DNA of 64,000 nt, taken from positions 124,001 through 188,000 of the forward strand of contig MU277712.1 of NCBI GenBank assembly GCA_022385805.1, given 5' to 3'. This document shows, piece by piece, positions 11,842-24,345 of the stretch. The notes below the pieces were generated by a model that ran no database searches, was not told where the DNA came from, and saw only the letters and a list, made by a program, of their open reading frames with translations. The stretch comes from Pilatotrama ljubarskyi. Taxonomy: Eukaryota; Basidiomycota; Agaricomycetes; Polyporales; Polyporaceae. The position numbers and the translations under genes were made by a program. Position 1 is the first letter of the stretch. Every line of letters starts with the position of its first letter.

Positions 11842-12541
11842 AGCGGCAGAGGACTAGCAAGAGGTGGCAGAGAAAGTGGCCGCAGGTGGGAGCGAACGTG
11901 ATGAAAAGTTAGAAGCGCCCGTTTACCCAAATCCGGACACCAGCCACCTGGATGAGACGCCTGCCATAGCGGGAGGGCCTGCCCTAAATTCATCGCCGCA
12001 TAAAAGTCTGCGACAGTGCTCTACGGTTTCTTCAGAACATACTCAGCTAGGATCTATTTTATAGGTACTAACTCGAGTCTCGCATGTTTACACATGCCAC
12101 ATCCTTCACATCCAGTCGATGACACCAGCGTCCGCTCGTATAACCGAGAACATGGCCGCCTCGTTGCGGTCTCGAGGACGTTTGGATCGTGTCTCCTGCT
12201 CCCCTTCGGGGTGGACAGGAGCGCGAACCAGCGAGCCGGACGTATGTCTGATGGATGTCTCTTATATAGTAGTTCTTTTACTATTGCAATGAAGTGTTCT
12301 CCGTTTCACTCGAACTCGTCGGACGATCGGAATTAAATTAGCTGGCGTCCTGTCTTCGCTCTAGATTGTGTGAGTATAGGAAGGCTCTGGTCAGGCTCCT
12401 AATGGAGTTTCAAAATTTCAATCAAGCTCTGAGGTGAAACTTTGAAAGAGCCTGCGCGATCTGTGTAATAATGTGTATGCAATGGAACACAGACCCGTAG
12501 CGTGCTAGCGCTGATGAAGAGCTACAACGAGAAGATTCGAT
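11842..12541. other. Intergenic, no recognised gene
   Basis: It contains the Bud13 promoter (minus strand) and the 3' end of the HET gene. A 66-codon plus frame at 11864-12064 has no motif and starts inside the presumed Bud13 leader. Confidence 0.45.
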
Positions 12542-13990
12542 CTACCTCATGAGAAATGTAGTCTTTGGCATAGAACGGTCTAAGTCACCGATGAAGATTC
12601 CCGGTGCGTACTCGATGTCATCTTCTGAACCCATCGTTACAGCGGCCATTGCAGGTGCACCGAAAACCCACCTCACGCCCTGGGCAATGCACACGGTGAT
12701 GGCTGCTCCAGCTCTCAGCTGCGTCTGAGGATAGAAGACACCAGCCTCCGTGGTGTACCATCCACCGTCTCCACTGAATTTGAGTGCCTTTAGGATCCCA
12801 TATCCGCGCTCCTCTAAGCTGGTGCGCTCCGGGCCGCCCTCTGTGAATGCGAAGTACTCCGCAAAATTGCCGACAGAGCGGCGGAAGAAGTCTTGCGTGT
12901 GTTGACTCATCTTCTCGCCACCGGATATCGACAAGACGAACACGTCTTTGAGCAGCGCGCCGCCTTCGACCCGCTCTCCATTCTGCCCTTCGCCTACGAT
13001 GTGCCACGCGAGAATGCTGCGAAGGAGACAAGGGATAGGCCGCCATCGTAGTCCGCGTCTCGAGTCCCGAGGTGCTGGACTGAAGATGAAGGAGTAGTCT
13101 CCTTTCTGCTCGCATAACTGCATGAACAGCTCTGCGAGCTCTTCTATCGACGGGTTGGTTCCGCGGGCGGATGGACGAGTCGTCAGTGCTCCGATCATGC
13201 TGTAGAAGTAGTTCGCAGGGGCGATGTGCGTGCGCTCGTTCATGCCGGCCATGATCTTGAGCGCAGCCCTAGTCGCATAGTCCGAAGTCATCCAGTCGGC
13301 GAGGAGGTCCTGGAAGTCATCGGCATGCGGGTAGATGTTTCGGATACCGTGCAGGATCTTGCGGCCATCTCGACCGGCACGTCCCCACCGGTCCAGGTAG
13401 TTGCCGATGGTGCTCAAGAGGTCGCTTCCCGAGATCGCCTTCTGAGGCTCTGAACCCTCACGGTCTTGGCTGACGAACAAGAGCGAGGGGCAGTTGACAA
13501 TTTCCTGATACGTCCAGACGCTACGGATCCACTCGTCCGCCTCTAACGCTTCCAGGGGCCCGGCGGGCACCTCCTGCGGTCGGGGCTCGATCTTCAAGAA
13601 CGCGTCCATCTCCTCCACCGCCGCCATGGACTTGCGCGCGAGGACTGCGACAACTGCCTTACAGCGCCCGAAGATGAAGCCCAGGCTCTCGAGCGTCGCG
13701 CGCTTCTTCATGCGCTCGACAGGGACGCAGAAAGCGTCAACCCAGATAGGGTGCCCGGGTACGCAGCGCGCTGCGGCAGTGAACGTGGAGAGCGTGCGGT
13801 CGGACATCGTGATGGAGGGATGGATGGGGTTCGGAGCGCGTCCTTGACCCCAGACGTACGAGACGCAGACGTACGGCAGTGGCGCTCCGGACTCGATGTC
13901 AAACGGCTCGCTGAGGGTCCAGTGCTTGCCGTCTACCAGGATGGATGGCGACGATGGCGTGTCGGTCTCGACCATAAGGCGTAGCTCCAT
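12542..13990 (-). CDS. HET-domain protein
   Basis: HET domains occur in fungal proteins that trigger incompatibility-type cell death on non-self recognition. This is one uninterrupted 482-residue frame from the ATG at 13990, unusual beside its intron-rich neighbours. Motifs in order: CVSYVWGQG around 42-50, IWVDAFCV at 82-89 and RSVWTYQEIV at 156-165, which match the three conserved HET blocks. The C-terminal 300 residues carry no NACHT, WD40 or ankyrin repeats that I can see, so it looks like a HET-only type. In basidiomycetes the role of most HET genes is untested, so function in incompatibility is inference. An open stretch upstream (14009-14236) could be an extra 5' exon but lacks a clear splice link. 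Confidence 0.85.
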   Translation of the reverse strand: MELRLMVETDTPSSPSILVDGKHWTLSEPFDIESGAPLPYVCVSYVWGQGRAPNPIHPSITMSDRTLSTFTAAARCVPGHPIWVDAFCVPVERMKKRATLESLGFIFGRCKAVVAVLARKSMAAVEEMDAFLKIEPRPQEVPAGPLEALEADEWIRSVWTYQEIVNCPSLLFVSQDREGSEPQKAISGSDLLSTIGNYLDRWGRAGRDGRKILHGIRNIYPHADDFQDLLADWMTSDYATRAALKIMAGMNERTHIAPANYFYSMIGALTTRPSARGTNPSIEELAELFMQLCEQKGDYSFIFSPAPRDSRRGLRWRPIPCLLRSILAWHIVGEGQNGERVEGGALLKDVFVLSISGGEKMSQHTQDFFRRSVGNFAEYFAFTEGGPERTSLEERGYGILKALKFSGDGGWYTTEAGVFYPQTQLRAGAAITVCIAQGVRWVFGAPAMAAVTMGSEDDIEYAPGIFIGDLDRSMPKTTFLMR

Positions 13991-15611
13991 GGTGCTCGGG
14001 CCGCTGGGCTATGTCCGGCACTGTAAGTTTTGACGAGTACTGAACTGCCAGAACGCGCCTACCGGTTCTTTCTCCTTCTGCACACTGAGATCGGGTGCCG
14101 GGGCGGGCTCGGGGGTCACAACCTCGGTGGAGGTATCATCACGCGCGGACCACCACAGGCGCATCAGCTGCGGTGCTACTGCTAAATATTGGGCGCATTC
14201 CGGAGACATCAGATGTGAGGACCTACTCTGGACCAAGCTATGCCCATCTTGCTACGACGAACCGACAAGCGTACTTCGTGGGCCCACGGGTGTCAGGGTC
14301 AGCCTCGGTTGAGGAGGTGGGAGCTGGAAAGGTGCGTGTTCAGCGGCGATCGATGCGTACTGTTCGTACCTATCAATCAAAGCGTGACACGGTCACGAAG
14401 GCGATACTGCTAGCATACCCCACGTTCCGCGCTGTCACGAAGCAACGCGACTGTCGACACGAGAGCGAGGAAAGCGCAATGGGGCTCAGGCAGGTCCCTA
14501 TTGTGGAAGACTGCCCGACTTTAACAACGCACAGAGAATGCCGGTCAGAGGATTGTCGATATTATCACGATTTGGATATGAATGCTGAACTCACGGCTAC
14601 AGTACTATCGATGCATCTCCACACCTCCGCTCCCCGAAGGGGCCGTACGACATTCGACCGTCCTTGATCCGGCAGGGGTGAGATATCCGTAAGGCCATCA
14701 AGTACTCGAGAACGTGGTCTACGGAGATGGGATAGCGTCGCAGGCCCCTCGCTCGGAGTCAGCGCTTGTGCAAGCAATCATCTTGCAACTGGATACGGCC
14801 CGACATTGTAGAAAGCTGCAGTTCAGAGTCCAAAGTTGCTGTTTCCAAGGCGAGCGAAGCGTTCACAGCTTGACCGTGTGTACTGGCCAAGCGCGTACCT
14901 GGGACTCCACCTCACGAACATTGTTCAACTTTCATTGAGGTTTCTCCGCAGCGCGTCAGCTTGCGCCACCTGAGGCGCGCAGTATTGTCGCCTTTCAGTA
15001 CCTTGGAATGCTTTGAATTGCAGAGATGACAAAACCGGAAACTCAAGATAAATTTGTATGCACCTGAAGCGAAGCCAGTCGAGTCAGCGGTTGATCAGCA
15101 TCAGCGTAGTAATGTACGAAGACCTGACTCACCGAGCTCGACGCGAACTGGGGCAGAATGGTGAGCCTGACCGCAACAGTCTCCCACAGAAGGCCGAGTA
15201 TATCGCAGCACACGAGATATGTTTCCTCACCCCGGCCCCGAATTGCTTGACCGTCAGCCTGTATGTTCTGTGACAATGCACTGAGTCCGACAGTTGAAGC
15301 TGAAGCTTGAAGCCTAGCCACCCCCGACAACTCGGAGTCTGAGTGCTCGAGACGATAGTCTACAGCGACGGTTCTGTCTGAGTCAATCTAGCATCCGCAA
15401 GGATACTTGCATCTCTATATCTATACAGTTCAGTGCATAGTAGAACACGACGGCGGTGTAGAGGAGCAGTTGGCGGCAACAGGAAAGAGTGGGCGCCCAA
15501 TGGGCGCCTCTGTGCCACAGGTGTCAGGCTGTTGCCGACGGGCGCCTTTCCCCGCGCAGCCTGCTCCCCTCCGCCATCTTAGTGGACCAGCCTAACACCG
15601 ACGTGCTCGCT
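13991..15611. other. 1.6-kb intergenic region
   Basis: A 190-codon plus frame at 14095-14667 has no motif and random-looking composition, so I did not call it. The region separates two divergent genes and should hold both promoters. Confidence 0.45.
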
Positions 15612-17154
15612 ATGACCCTGTCTCCTTCTTTCGAGGACCTTGCAGCATGGGAGGACCTGAACATACTGGTCTCGGACGAGGACGATGACCCCAGCGATCC
15701 GAGGAGAATGTGAGTAGCCTTGAAGTGCCACCTCCATGGTACATCTCACCTCGCACCACAGGGATCCGCGGCAGCTGCCGCCTGAGATAGTTGAGCTTGA
15801 CAAGTCTATTGCTGACTTAGAAGCTCAGCTCGGAGAGCTGAAGTTGAAGCGGAGTCGTCTGCTGGACGAAAGAGCCCTCATATCCCACCTTCCCCCGGAG
15901 ATCATGTCCCGAATCTTCGAACTCGGAGTGGATGAATCCCTCGAACTCCTGCCAGTACTCTCGCTAGTGTCACATCGTTGGCGAGACATAGTCCTCGCTT
16001 GTCCTTCTCTATGGACGTACATCGTCCTAGATTCGGACTGGGGTTGGCGAATCCCCGCCTTCCTTCGTAAAGTGCGCGCCCATCTCAAGCGCTCCCAGGC
16101 TTCAAAACTATTTGTGGACATCGACTTCCGCTACGTCGAGAGCTTCGTCGACGCTCAGGTCATCATGGCCGAGTTGGAGCCTCATCTCTCACGTTGCTAC
16201 TCCTTCACGGTGTCGGTACCAGATTGGTCTAGGATGCGCATCGTCCAAGAGCACGCCTCGGAGCTCGGGCCCGCCTTGGAAGACCTCTATCTACGCATCG
16301 ATGCGTCAGAGTCAGAAGTGGAGGACCCATTCTGCGTACTGACCCAACCTTGCCCCCGACTCACGCACGTCATGCTCGAGCACGCGCCACTGGAATGCGT
16401 CGGTGTCCCGATGCCCTCCCTTCGCCAGCTGTACCTCTTGAGAGACCATCGCTGCCATTCGTCCAGCAGGATCGCTTACCCCTTCAAGGGGCTCATGTCC
16501 ATTGCCACTGCGTCTCCGCTCAAATGGCTCAACATACGGTCGGCAGTCTTCAATCTGGACTCCACAGAGGAAATCTTCAAGGCAAACCCCGCCTTGAGCG
16601 AGTTACCTCTTCTGAAGGGTCTCTCGTTTGACGTCGTCGATTCGGCGAGCATATCCCTCTTCCTCGAGTCTACGTCCTTACCTGCTCTGAGCTTGCTGTC
16701 TGTCAACTCTGGGGACGACATCCACTGGCTCACACGTATTGCGCTCTCACCTCAGCGCTATCCTTCATTACGCCTCCTTGACCTCCGGAACTTCAACTTC
16801 AACGGAGTAGGCTTGGCGCCCTTCGTCCGCGCGCTGCATCATCTCCCACAACTCACCGGCCTTGGCCTAACATCACCCGCCTCGGGAGTGGTCGGAGGCC
16901 GGCTGTTTGAGGTGCTCGCTGCGAGCCCCGATACCGTAGGCGAGTGGCTACTCCCACGGTTGGAGGCCCTCTGCATACAGAACTGTCCCGACATTTCCGG
17001 CCACGAGCTCCTCCGCGTTGTCACTTCGCGACGTGGCGCCGCGGCTGTTCAGGTGGCAAAAATATCCTACTTGAAGATATCTCAGTGCTACCTATTAGAT
17101 CCGGAGGCCTTAGAGCGGCTCACAGCTCTGGTAGATACGGTACGCACCCTATGA
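15612..17154 (+). CDS. F-box protein with C-terminal LRR-like region
   Basis: F-box proteins recruit substrates to SCF ubiquitin ligases through Skp1. Two exons (15612-15709 and 15762-17154; intron 52 bp) give 496 residues. The start at 15612 opens an acidic leader (LVSDEDDDPSDPRR). Then comes a short coiled coil (ELDKSIADLEAQLGELKLKR) directly before the F-box (ISHLPPEIMSRIFELGV, with VSHRWRDIVLACPSLWTYI). This coiled-coil plus F-box layout is common in large agaricomycete F-box families. The rest is Leu-rich with irregular repeats (for example LRLLDLRNFNFNGVGLAPF). The substrate is unknown. Confidence 0.88.
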
Positions 17155-18481
17155 AACTGTAGGCCCTTCTCGCCTCTCTAGTTCGTCTTTTTCTCATGTC
17201 TGCATGTCAATCTACTTACCGCTGCCTCACATACGCTGCAATGGCTGCGCAACCACATCCTTGTCATCAATAGCTTATTTTCTGCATGCTTTTGGTAGTT
17301 TAGTCATCAGAGGGTACGTGGTCAGTTCCCTCTTAGGCGTCACGGTATGTAGTCGGTGGTGTCGTGATCCTTCGTCTTACTGAGCAGCAGTGTCCCGTGT
17401 ACAGTCGCAACATCTTTCCGGGATCCGTATAGTCGGACCCCTGCTCACACACTGCCCGGTATTGCCTTGTCATGATTCGGATTGCTGTTGACGCTACTGG
17501 ACGTTCAAGCCGGCGCAACAAGATGCAGTACGGAGCTAATTCCATCTCCGCTCTCACAATATAACCCTTCCATGAGTCTCGCTCGACTGGCTGGATGTCG
17601 ACGTGCTCCGGTGAGCGCTCCCCTCGGTAGATATGCATTTGGGTAGCTAAGCCGAGTGGCAGTGTTCATCCAGTGCATCGACTGATGCAACCTTGCCAAG
17701 GCGGGATCCGTTCAACGACAAGGCACCACGCACGCACGCCGATTGACACGGTTTGAAACAGGTCAACGTGACGCTGCCTCTATAGCTGCGGGGTCGGAAG
17801 CGCGACTTCAGCCATCCCTTTCGCCGCCATCCTGGAGAGCGATATCCGCCGTTTCATATTACATTGTTCCTGCTGTATGTTCGGGAGCCCGATGGTCTCT
17901 AGCTTAGGCACCCGCGCTGCGACGCTTCTTGGCCTGGCTCCGTCGCGGGCGTGTATCGCAAACCTGGCGTCGACCACGTTTCACTGAACCTGCTGTATCT
18001 GCACCCGCCATGCGACAAATGGACCTCTCATGCGGCCGTATAGCACTCTTCCCGTGCGTACACTTATATGACCAGTATTGCCAATGAACCCGGAAGGAGC
18101 TGACTCACTGCTTTTTAGCCGCAGGTTATGCGGGCACATACTGCACAGTTCCGTACTGCTCCCTTGATTCTACAACTACTGCGAGGTCCCGGGTCTCTAC
18201 GACGCTAATCTCGCCGCTGCGATTGATGGCAATCTACTATACATCCAATCTCCCGATGCATCCGAGATCGCTCGTTCCTACGCCCGCGGTCGGGAAGCGG
18301 CTCGGGTGTATCACTCTGTTGGAAGAGGCACCCGGTCAGAGCTGCGCTCAAATTTCCCGTTCTACTCGAACGCCCAATTTGAATGATCCAGCCTTGGACA
18401 CTTATATACACTGGCCATGACTCCGCGGGACACTCGTGCCGACAGCTCCCTCTCTCGGCCACCTCACGACGAGCACTGGCC
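17155..18481. other. 1.3-kb intergenic region
   Basis: Only short overlapping frames on both strands, none with a motif or splice support. Confidence 0.45.
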
Positions 18482-19523
18482 ATGTCGGTCGCCACGGTCA
18501 AGAGCGTGCGCTCCTCCGACGGCACAGTCATATACGCGGAAGCAGTTGGTAACCCTCGAAACCCACATCTCGTGTTCATTCACGAAGTGACATTCTCGTC
18601 TGTGGTCTTTGACGAGCTTCTGTGGGACAGGCGTCTAACTGACCACCTCTATATTGTGAGTGGGGCATTTCTCTGCATCTGAACTGCCAGTGCTCATGAT
18701 GGACGTGGTACAGGTGCGCTACGATCTTCGCTGTCATGGCAGGAGCGGCTCAGTCAACGGCGAAGAAAGCCAACGTCAGACTTGCTACGCTGATGACTTG
18801 CAGGCCGTGGTTCGCGCTTTCGGTCTACGAAGACCGATCGTTGTCGCATGGTACGCCTCTCTCCTTCGACATTCGCTCATCTCTGATGCGACATGTACTC
18901 AGGGGCATGGGTGGTGTGTCCAACCTCCCTGATCATGCGAGCGGCGCTGATAGTGCCCTCAATCAGCGGCTGTGGTAGCGGATGTATGCGCCTCCAGCGA
19001 CACATTCCCCATCTCCGGCGCAGTCTTCGTGTCGCCATTACCATTCCTGGGTCCGGAGTTGCCACGGATTGCCACAGAGCGGATGCTCCGGCTGACGGAC
19101 GTGCTGCGCTCTTCTCAGGACACCGTGATCTCCGCGCGGGCGAAGACGGAACTCGTAAATGGGCTGTTCGCTGCCTCAGCGTGTCCAATACCGGATGCAC
19201 TTCGGTCTGCTTGGCTCGGAGTGAGCATGTCTCAGCCGCCCGAGGTCACTCGTGCCGTCCTCTCTAGGCAGCACGATGCGTCCAAACTCCTCGAGGCCGC
19301 CCGGCAAGGGATGCCCTTAATGTTACTCGTGGGAACCAAGGACGCGCTGGTCAACAACGATGCGGTCGTAGGAAAGCTCCTGCGTCACTTCCGGGAAGCG
19401 GAGGTGCATGCGGTGGATGCCGGCCACGCACTCTTCATCGACAAGCAGGACGATTTCGTGAAGCTATTGTTGGTGTTCGTGGGTAGACTGGCGGTAGGTC
19501 TATTCATACGAGCACTCCGATGA
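18482..19523 (+). CDS. Alpha/beta hydrolase lacking the nucleophile serine
   Basis: Exons 18482-18655, 18714-18850, 18903-18913 and 18967-19523 close in phase to 292 residues of the alpha/beta hydrolase-1 fold. Seen: a PHLVFIHE strand, VRYDLRCHGRSG (the usual DxRGHGxS motif with Cys for Gly), the acid region LLVGTKDALVNND, and a C-terminal VDAGHALFID holding the catalytic His. The nucleophile elbow, normally Gly-x-Ser-x-Gly, reads Ala-Trp-Gly-Met-Gly, so residue 105 is Gly. This codon lies in an exon of only 11 nt. The change needs one base (GGC for AGC). It could be a pseudo-enzyme or a mutated copy. The end is uncertain: a last intron after 19491 would end the protein a few residues earlier. 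Confidence 0.78.
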
Positions 19524-20382
19524 CTCAGTGAAGACTGATGCATGCTTCGCATCATCTATAGGTGATGACCCTTATGGGTTGATGTATGTTGCGTCTGCCC
19601 GTTCGCAGCCCAAAGGGTACGTTACGAAATCCTAATGCCAACGTCTTGCTTCGCCTGCGGGCCGACGGTGCGCGCGTGTTGTATAATTGCACCATGTATC
19701 ACTCTCTCTACCTGCCAGCTCAGTTCGATCTTTCTTGGTACATCACCCGCTTTCTGATGGATCTCACAAGCCAGCTTGGACACAAATTCAGATCGTCGAG
19801 TCGCTGGCCGCTTGTGCGTGCTCGTGCGACGACTGTACCTGTCATGATCTGAATCAGACGGACGTAGTCCGTCTCTGCGACCGCAGGAAGAGGAGTGCAG
19901 ACTTAACCCCGGATGGCAATTTGCTGACCGCATTGGACTCTCAAGTATCCGGAGATGCTTCGCCGGGCTCGGTTACATAGTGACGCAAGTACTGTAGCCC
20001 GGGCGGCGAGATATACTTTGTCGCAGTACCGACCGTGCGCTATTTGCCGACGAAACAATCAGCGAACAGCTGGCGGAAGGCGACGTACGACCATGACGCA
20101 GGCAATGTCCCATCGGGACGCGATGCTGTACGCTTCATCATGCACCTCCCAAGAAACAAGCACGGCGGAACATCAGTTACTGCATCCGTAGGTCGTGACG
20201 ACCGAGCGAATGTCATAGTTGGTACGAATACATCAATAACCAAGGCCCGGCTGATAAATGATACACGTCGTTGTACTACCACCTGTTACTCATTGCACCG
20301 ACGATGATCGTCTCGTCCCACGCACTGCATCGGCACTGCATTGCAACGCGCGAGCTACGGACCGTGATGGGTGGTTAGAGGC
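19524..20382. other. Convergent intergenic region
   Basis: Lies between the hydrolase stop and the dehydratase stop on the other strand. Small open frames only. Confidence 0.45.
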
Positions 20383-22218
20383 CTACGCCGCCGTCGTCAC
20401 ACCCCGTACGTTCTTCCAGTATGAGCCGTTCGGGAACTCGTACTCGGCGATGCTCGCTTCGTGCATCTCAATACTGCGCGACATGCATCAGTAAGCCGGA
20501 GACGGGTAGGCGATAGATGGCACGACGCACCTGTAGCCCTCCTTGGCGTTGGTGGGCACGTTATATCTGCCGTTTTGGTTGATCGAACAGGGGTAGAGGA
20601 AGTGCTCATGCAGATGGTCGACAAACTCGAGCACGTTGCGCTCCATCGTCCCGGATATCGCGATGTAGTCGATCAAGCTATCAAGGATGACTGGTCAATA
20701 CAGGTGCTTCGCACCAGGTCGCGCAGGGCTGACCTTAGATGGATGACGTATTCGCAGAGACCCACCCCGCCGGCGTGAGGGCATACGGGTACGCCGAACC
20801 TTGACAGGTATGAGCATGATGTGCTAGGAGTTCGAATTGGGACGGGATCTCACTTCGCAGCCATGAGCAAGACGCTGAGCACTTCGCTCACTCCAGCGAG
20901 ACGACACGAGTCGATCTGGCAGACGTCGATGGCCTCAGCCTGGAGGAGCTGTTTGAACACCATGCGATTGTGTGCATGCTCTCCGGTAGCAACGCCGATT
21001 CCGTAGGGCTTGAGCGCCTTGCGAATGGTGGCATGGCCTAAGATATCGTCCGGCGCGGTGGGCTCTTCGATGAACCTGCAGGTATGCGAGGTAAAGCTTC
21101 AGAGACGACGGCTTTTGCGGTGCACGGCTGCAGTACTCACCAAGGCTTGATCTCAGCGAGGCTCTTCACGTACTCGATGGCCTGCGGGACGTCCCAGACT
21201 TGGTTCGCGTCGATCATCAATACGCTGCCAGTAGGGCCTGCGTTCTTCCCCACCAAGTCGGGACCGTTGGGGTCTCTCGGCTTGCGTCCTGGAGGGAGGT
21301 ACTGAGGGTCGTCGATGATCGAGCGGATGATCTTGCCACGGCGCAGGTCCGAGTCGCGGTCCGCGCCGACCTTCATCTTGAAGTGGTTGAAGCCAGCTTG
21401 AACGGCCTCGCGCGTGAGGCGCGCAACCTTCTCGTCGCTGTACCCGAGCCACCCCGCGGAGGTCACGTAGGCAGGGTATCCAAGTTCGCGCACTTTGGCT
21501 TCTCGCTCTGCACGGGACGCCGCCTTCTCCTTCAGCATCGCCAGGGCCTCCTCGCGCGTGATCGCATCTGTAATGTAGCGGAATGCTGTTGCGTTCACAA
21601 TCTCTTCCTACGGCGATAATCTGGTTAGTGACATCGGCCCGCGATACGTGAGCGATGGCGGCTCACAGGAGTCATGTCGACGACAAGCTTCCATAGGGGC
21701 TTGTTCCGGGAGCGCGCGTACATGTCCCATAGCGCGTTGTCGACAGCGCCCAAAGCGATGTGAATGACACCCTTCTCTGGTCCGATCCTTGACTGGGAGT
21801 AAGCGACGCGTCTAGGTGTGCGAAGAGGCAAGCACTTACCATCGAAGCTGCGAGTCGGAAGACAAGTAATCCCAAGTCTTGCCCATGTTTGCGAATATCT
21901 CCTCGACATCCTTCCCAATTAGACGCTTGGCGAGCTCCTGGATAGCCATGCAGACGATGTCGTTACCGCGTCCGATCGTAAACGTCATGCCGTAGCCGGT
22001 GAGGTCCGAGTCCGTGTAGAGCTTGACATACGCCGACGAGTAGTCGCAGTCTGTGTTCATCGCGTCGGTACCATCGCCACTGAGTGATGTGGGGAATCGG
22101 ATGTCTGAATATCGGAGTCATGAGCATGGACGCGGGCCAAGGCGCGGAGGTCTTGACCGCACTCGCAGCGAAGTCGGGACGTACCGTGAGTCTTATAGCC
22201 AGTGATTTTCGGGGCCAT
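20383..22218 (-). CDS. L-galactonate/L-fuconate dehydratase-like enolase-superfamily enzyme
   Basis: These enzymes dehydrate sugar acids to 2-keto-3-deoxy acids. In fungi L-galactonate dehydratase serves pectin-derived galacturonate breakdown; the close homologue FucD uses L-fuconate. Eight exons (22218-22185, 22104-21840, 21787-21667, 21607-21141, 21075-20854, 20799-20734, 20677-20531, 20473-20383) close in phase to 470 residues. Seen: [12 protein letters not shown]; the Lys-x-Lys pair HFKMKVG at 215-221; metal ligands in IDANQVW (Asp273), FIEEP (Glu299/300) and ATGEHAHNR (Glu328); and [11 protein letters not shown] with the conserved His. A Pro-rich stretch before the IDANQ motif (about residues 240-265) looks like an insertion. 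No partner of the galacturonate pathway lies nearby. Which sugar acid it uses cannot be told from sequence. The gene borders the repeat island. Confidence 0.92.
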
Positions 22219-22563
22219 ATTGTAGACGTAGTGACTGCCTAGGAAGATGGGGATCGACTGGGATGAAGGTGAACGAGAGTAGCATGACCCGCATGCCGCC
22301 TTCTTATACGAGCGCAATCCTCTCGGAGTGAGCGGATGCCCCGCAGGTCATCGTGCACCCATCCGCCGGACCGCCTACCGGCTCGGTCCGGCCTTTACCC
22401 GGCCCGATTATCCGGTCCCCCCGGGATCCCGCAACACAGGCGCTCATGATCGAAATCTGCCTGCTAAGTAGCTTCAAGCTCAAAAAGACAGTGTTCATTC
22501 ACTAGCAACTAAAGGGAGTACTGATCCAAGGGAGGTGTTGGTGCTACAGATACAATAATTGAA

Positions 22564-23260
22564 TTATAAAAATGTGACAGAGTCATGGCCAAGAAAGGGA
22601 TCAGGAGGATGGTAAATGCCAGCAGACATAGCCTGAGGGAAAGCAGGAGCAGATACTTGAAAAGTAGATGGCCCATCTGACAAACACATGTATTCCTCAG
22701 ATCCTGAGAGGGTGAATTGTACCTGAATGGGGACAGAGGTGGTTGCAGGAGGTTTCTGTGCAGCAGAGGGACAACCAGGGGTCATCTGATAATACAAATA
22801 ATTACTTTGTGCAATGATTTACTCAAGCATTGGCTGAAGTACTCACTATGCTGGTGGGAGCTTGGCATACCTGGTTATAGACCTTTTGGAGTGCCATATA
22901 ATAGGATTGACCAACTATGCCAAGCTGCAATGCTTTGTCCTCAATAACTCTGATAGCTTCAGCCAGCTCTGGAAGATCTTTGTGGGCTGATTGCATAACT
23001 CAAGGAAGGTTCATGATGTTCAGCCTGTTAATCCTTGTAATCAGAGAAAGGATAAATACCCAAGGAGGCATTGTGATCTGTCTGTTCCTTAACCTGTAAA
23101 CACATTTTTGACCTTTTGTTGGAGCTCCTTAAGCTTTTTCTGACAGTAGTTGCTGTGCAAATGTCTTGTGTACCAGGGACATTGCTCTGATATTTCCACC
23201 CAACACTGTTCCTCTCCTGCACAGATCGATTCCTGCCATTGACATAAAGGGCTGAGATAG
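22564..23260 (-). pseudogene. Decayed multi-exon coding remnant, family not recognised
   Basis: The minus strand shows three protein-like stretches separated by plausible introns. One has HLHSNYCQKKLKELQQKV (about 23100-23250). One has KDLPELAEAIRVIEDKALQL (about 22850-22980), ending near a GTGAGT donor. The last follows a TATTATCAG acceptor, starts MTPGCPSAAQKPPATT and ends in a stop at 22564. The first stretch cannot be joined cleanly to the second. The base composition is that of the repeat island, so a transposon-encoded or captured gene fragment is likely. I cannot name the family. Confidence 0.4.
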
Positions 23261-24345
23261 CATAAGTGACAGACTAATTAAGGGGACTTAGAACATACCT
23301 AGCCTCATTTTATTCAGATTTTCTGGGAGCCTGTGTCTTTGACATGTATTATGAGACATTGAAGAAAGATATGCAATACTTAGAGCACTAGAATCGAAGC
23401 TGAGGCAGCCAGAAGAAGATGGAAGATGTGAAAAATAGAAGGAATGAGAAGATCACATTTGCGAGGTGATCACCTGGATGCATCTGTTATCTTTCCTGGA
23501 GATTCTTTTATCTGATAAGACAAGCTCAAAAAATGCGACAGCTGGGCATACTACGGGAATATCCAGCTTGCAATACTCTACTATTATACTGAATCTGTCT
23601 CTGGGTACTATCTACTATGCACTCAACTGCTGATTGCACTGCAGATTGTCATCCTACTCAAGCTGATATATACATATATGAGTTGGCCAAAAAATGGCAA
23701 ATTCTGATATTGAATCGCTACTCATAATCATTGTTTTTCTGAACTGACTTTGAGCTATTATGGGCACTCCAGAGCAGTGGACTGGCATACATGCATGTAT
23801 ATACTATATACTCATCAGAAAAAGGGTTTTGCTCTATTTGCTCCATGCAGCACTGCACAGACCAAAAGGAGATGCCGGAGTTTGCTGACCGTGTGGAGGC
23901 ACTGAGCTTCATGCAGCACCCTACAGAGACCTCTGTCTCCAATTGGGTGCGCTGGTGACATTACTTTTCATGAAAAAGAATGGTAGTTACTTGGTTTTCA
24001 GACATGTTGGTGATGATAACAGCATTTTGAACTATTCCTGTGCTGCTTCAGAGCAAACCATGTGCTAGAGGTACTCACAATGTAGTGCAAAGTTTTGAAC
24101 AGAGACAGTTGGAGATGCGGTCTCTGTACGAAGGCACTGTATCCATTGAGCGCCTTCTGCAGCAGTGAGTAAGTCCACTCCCAAAGGAGATTTTGCTTTT
24201 TCGGATGCTAATGTTATATTAGAGCCCTCAGCTATATATTAGTCACAAAAACTGTATGATTTTTTTGTGCTGTGGTATATATAATAGCAGTACCTGCTTA
24301 CAAGCAATAGTAACTAAGCAGATAATGGATGATAAAAAAATGTAT

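Noticed and set aside
14095..14667. 190-codon plus frame
   Set aside because: No motif, no coding bias that I can see, and no plausible splice structure.
20383..22218. Idea that the dehydratase and the neighbouring hydrolase form a sugar-acid pathway cluster
   Set aside because: The hydrolase seems to lack its nucleophile, and no aldolase, reductase or sugar transporter is adjacent.
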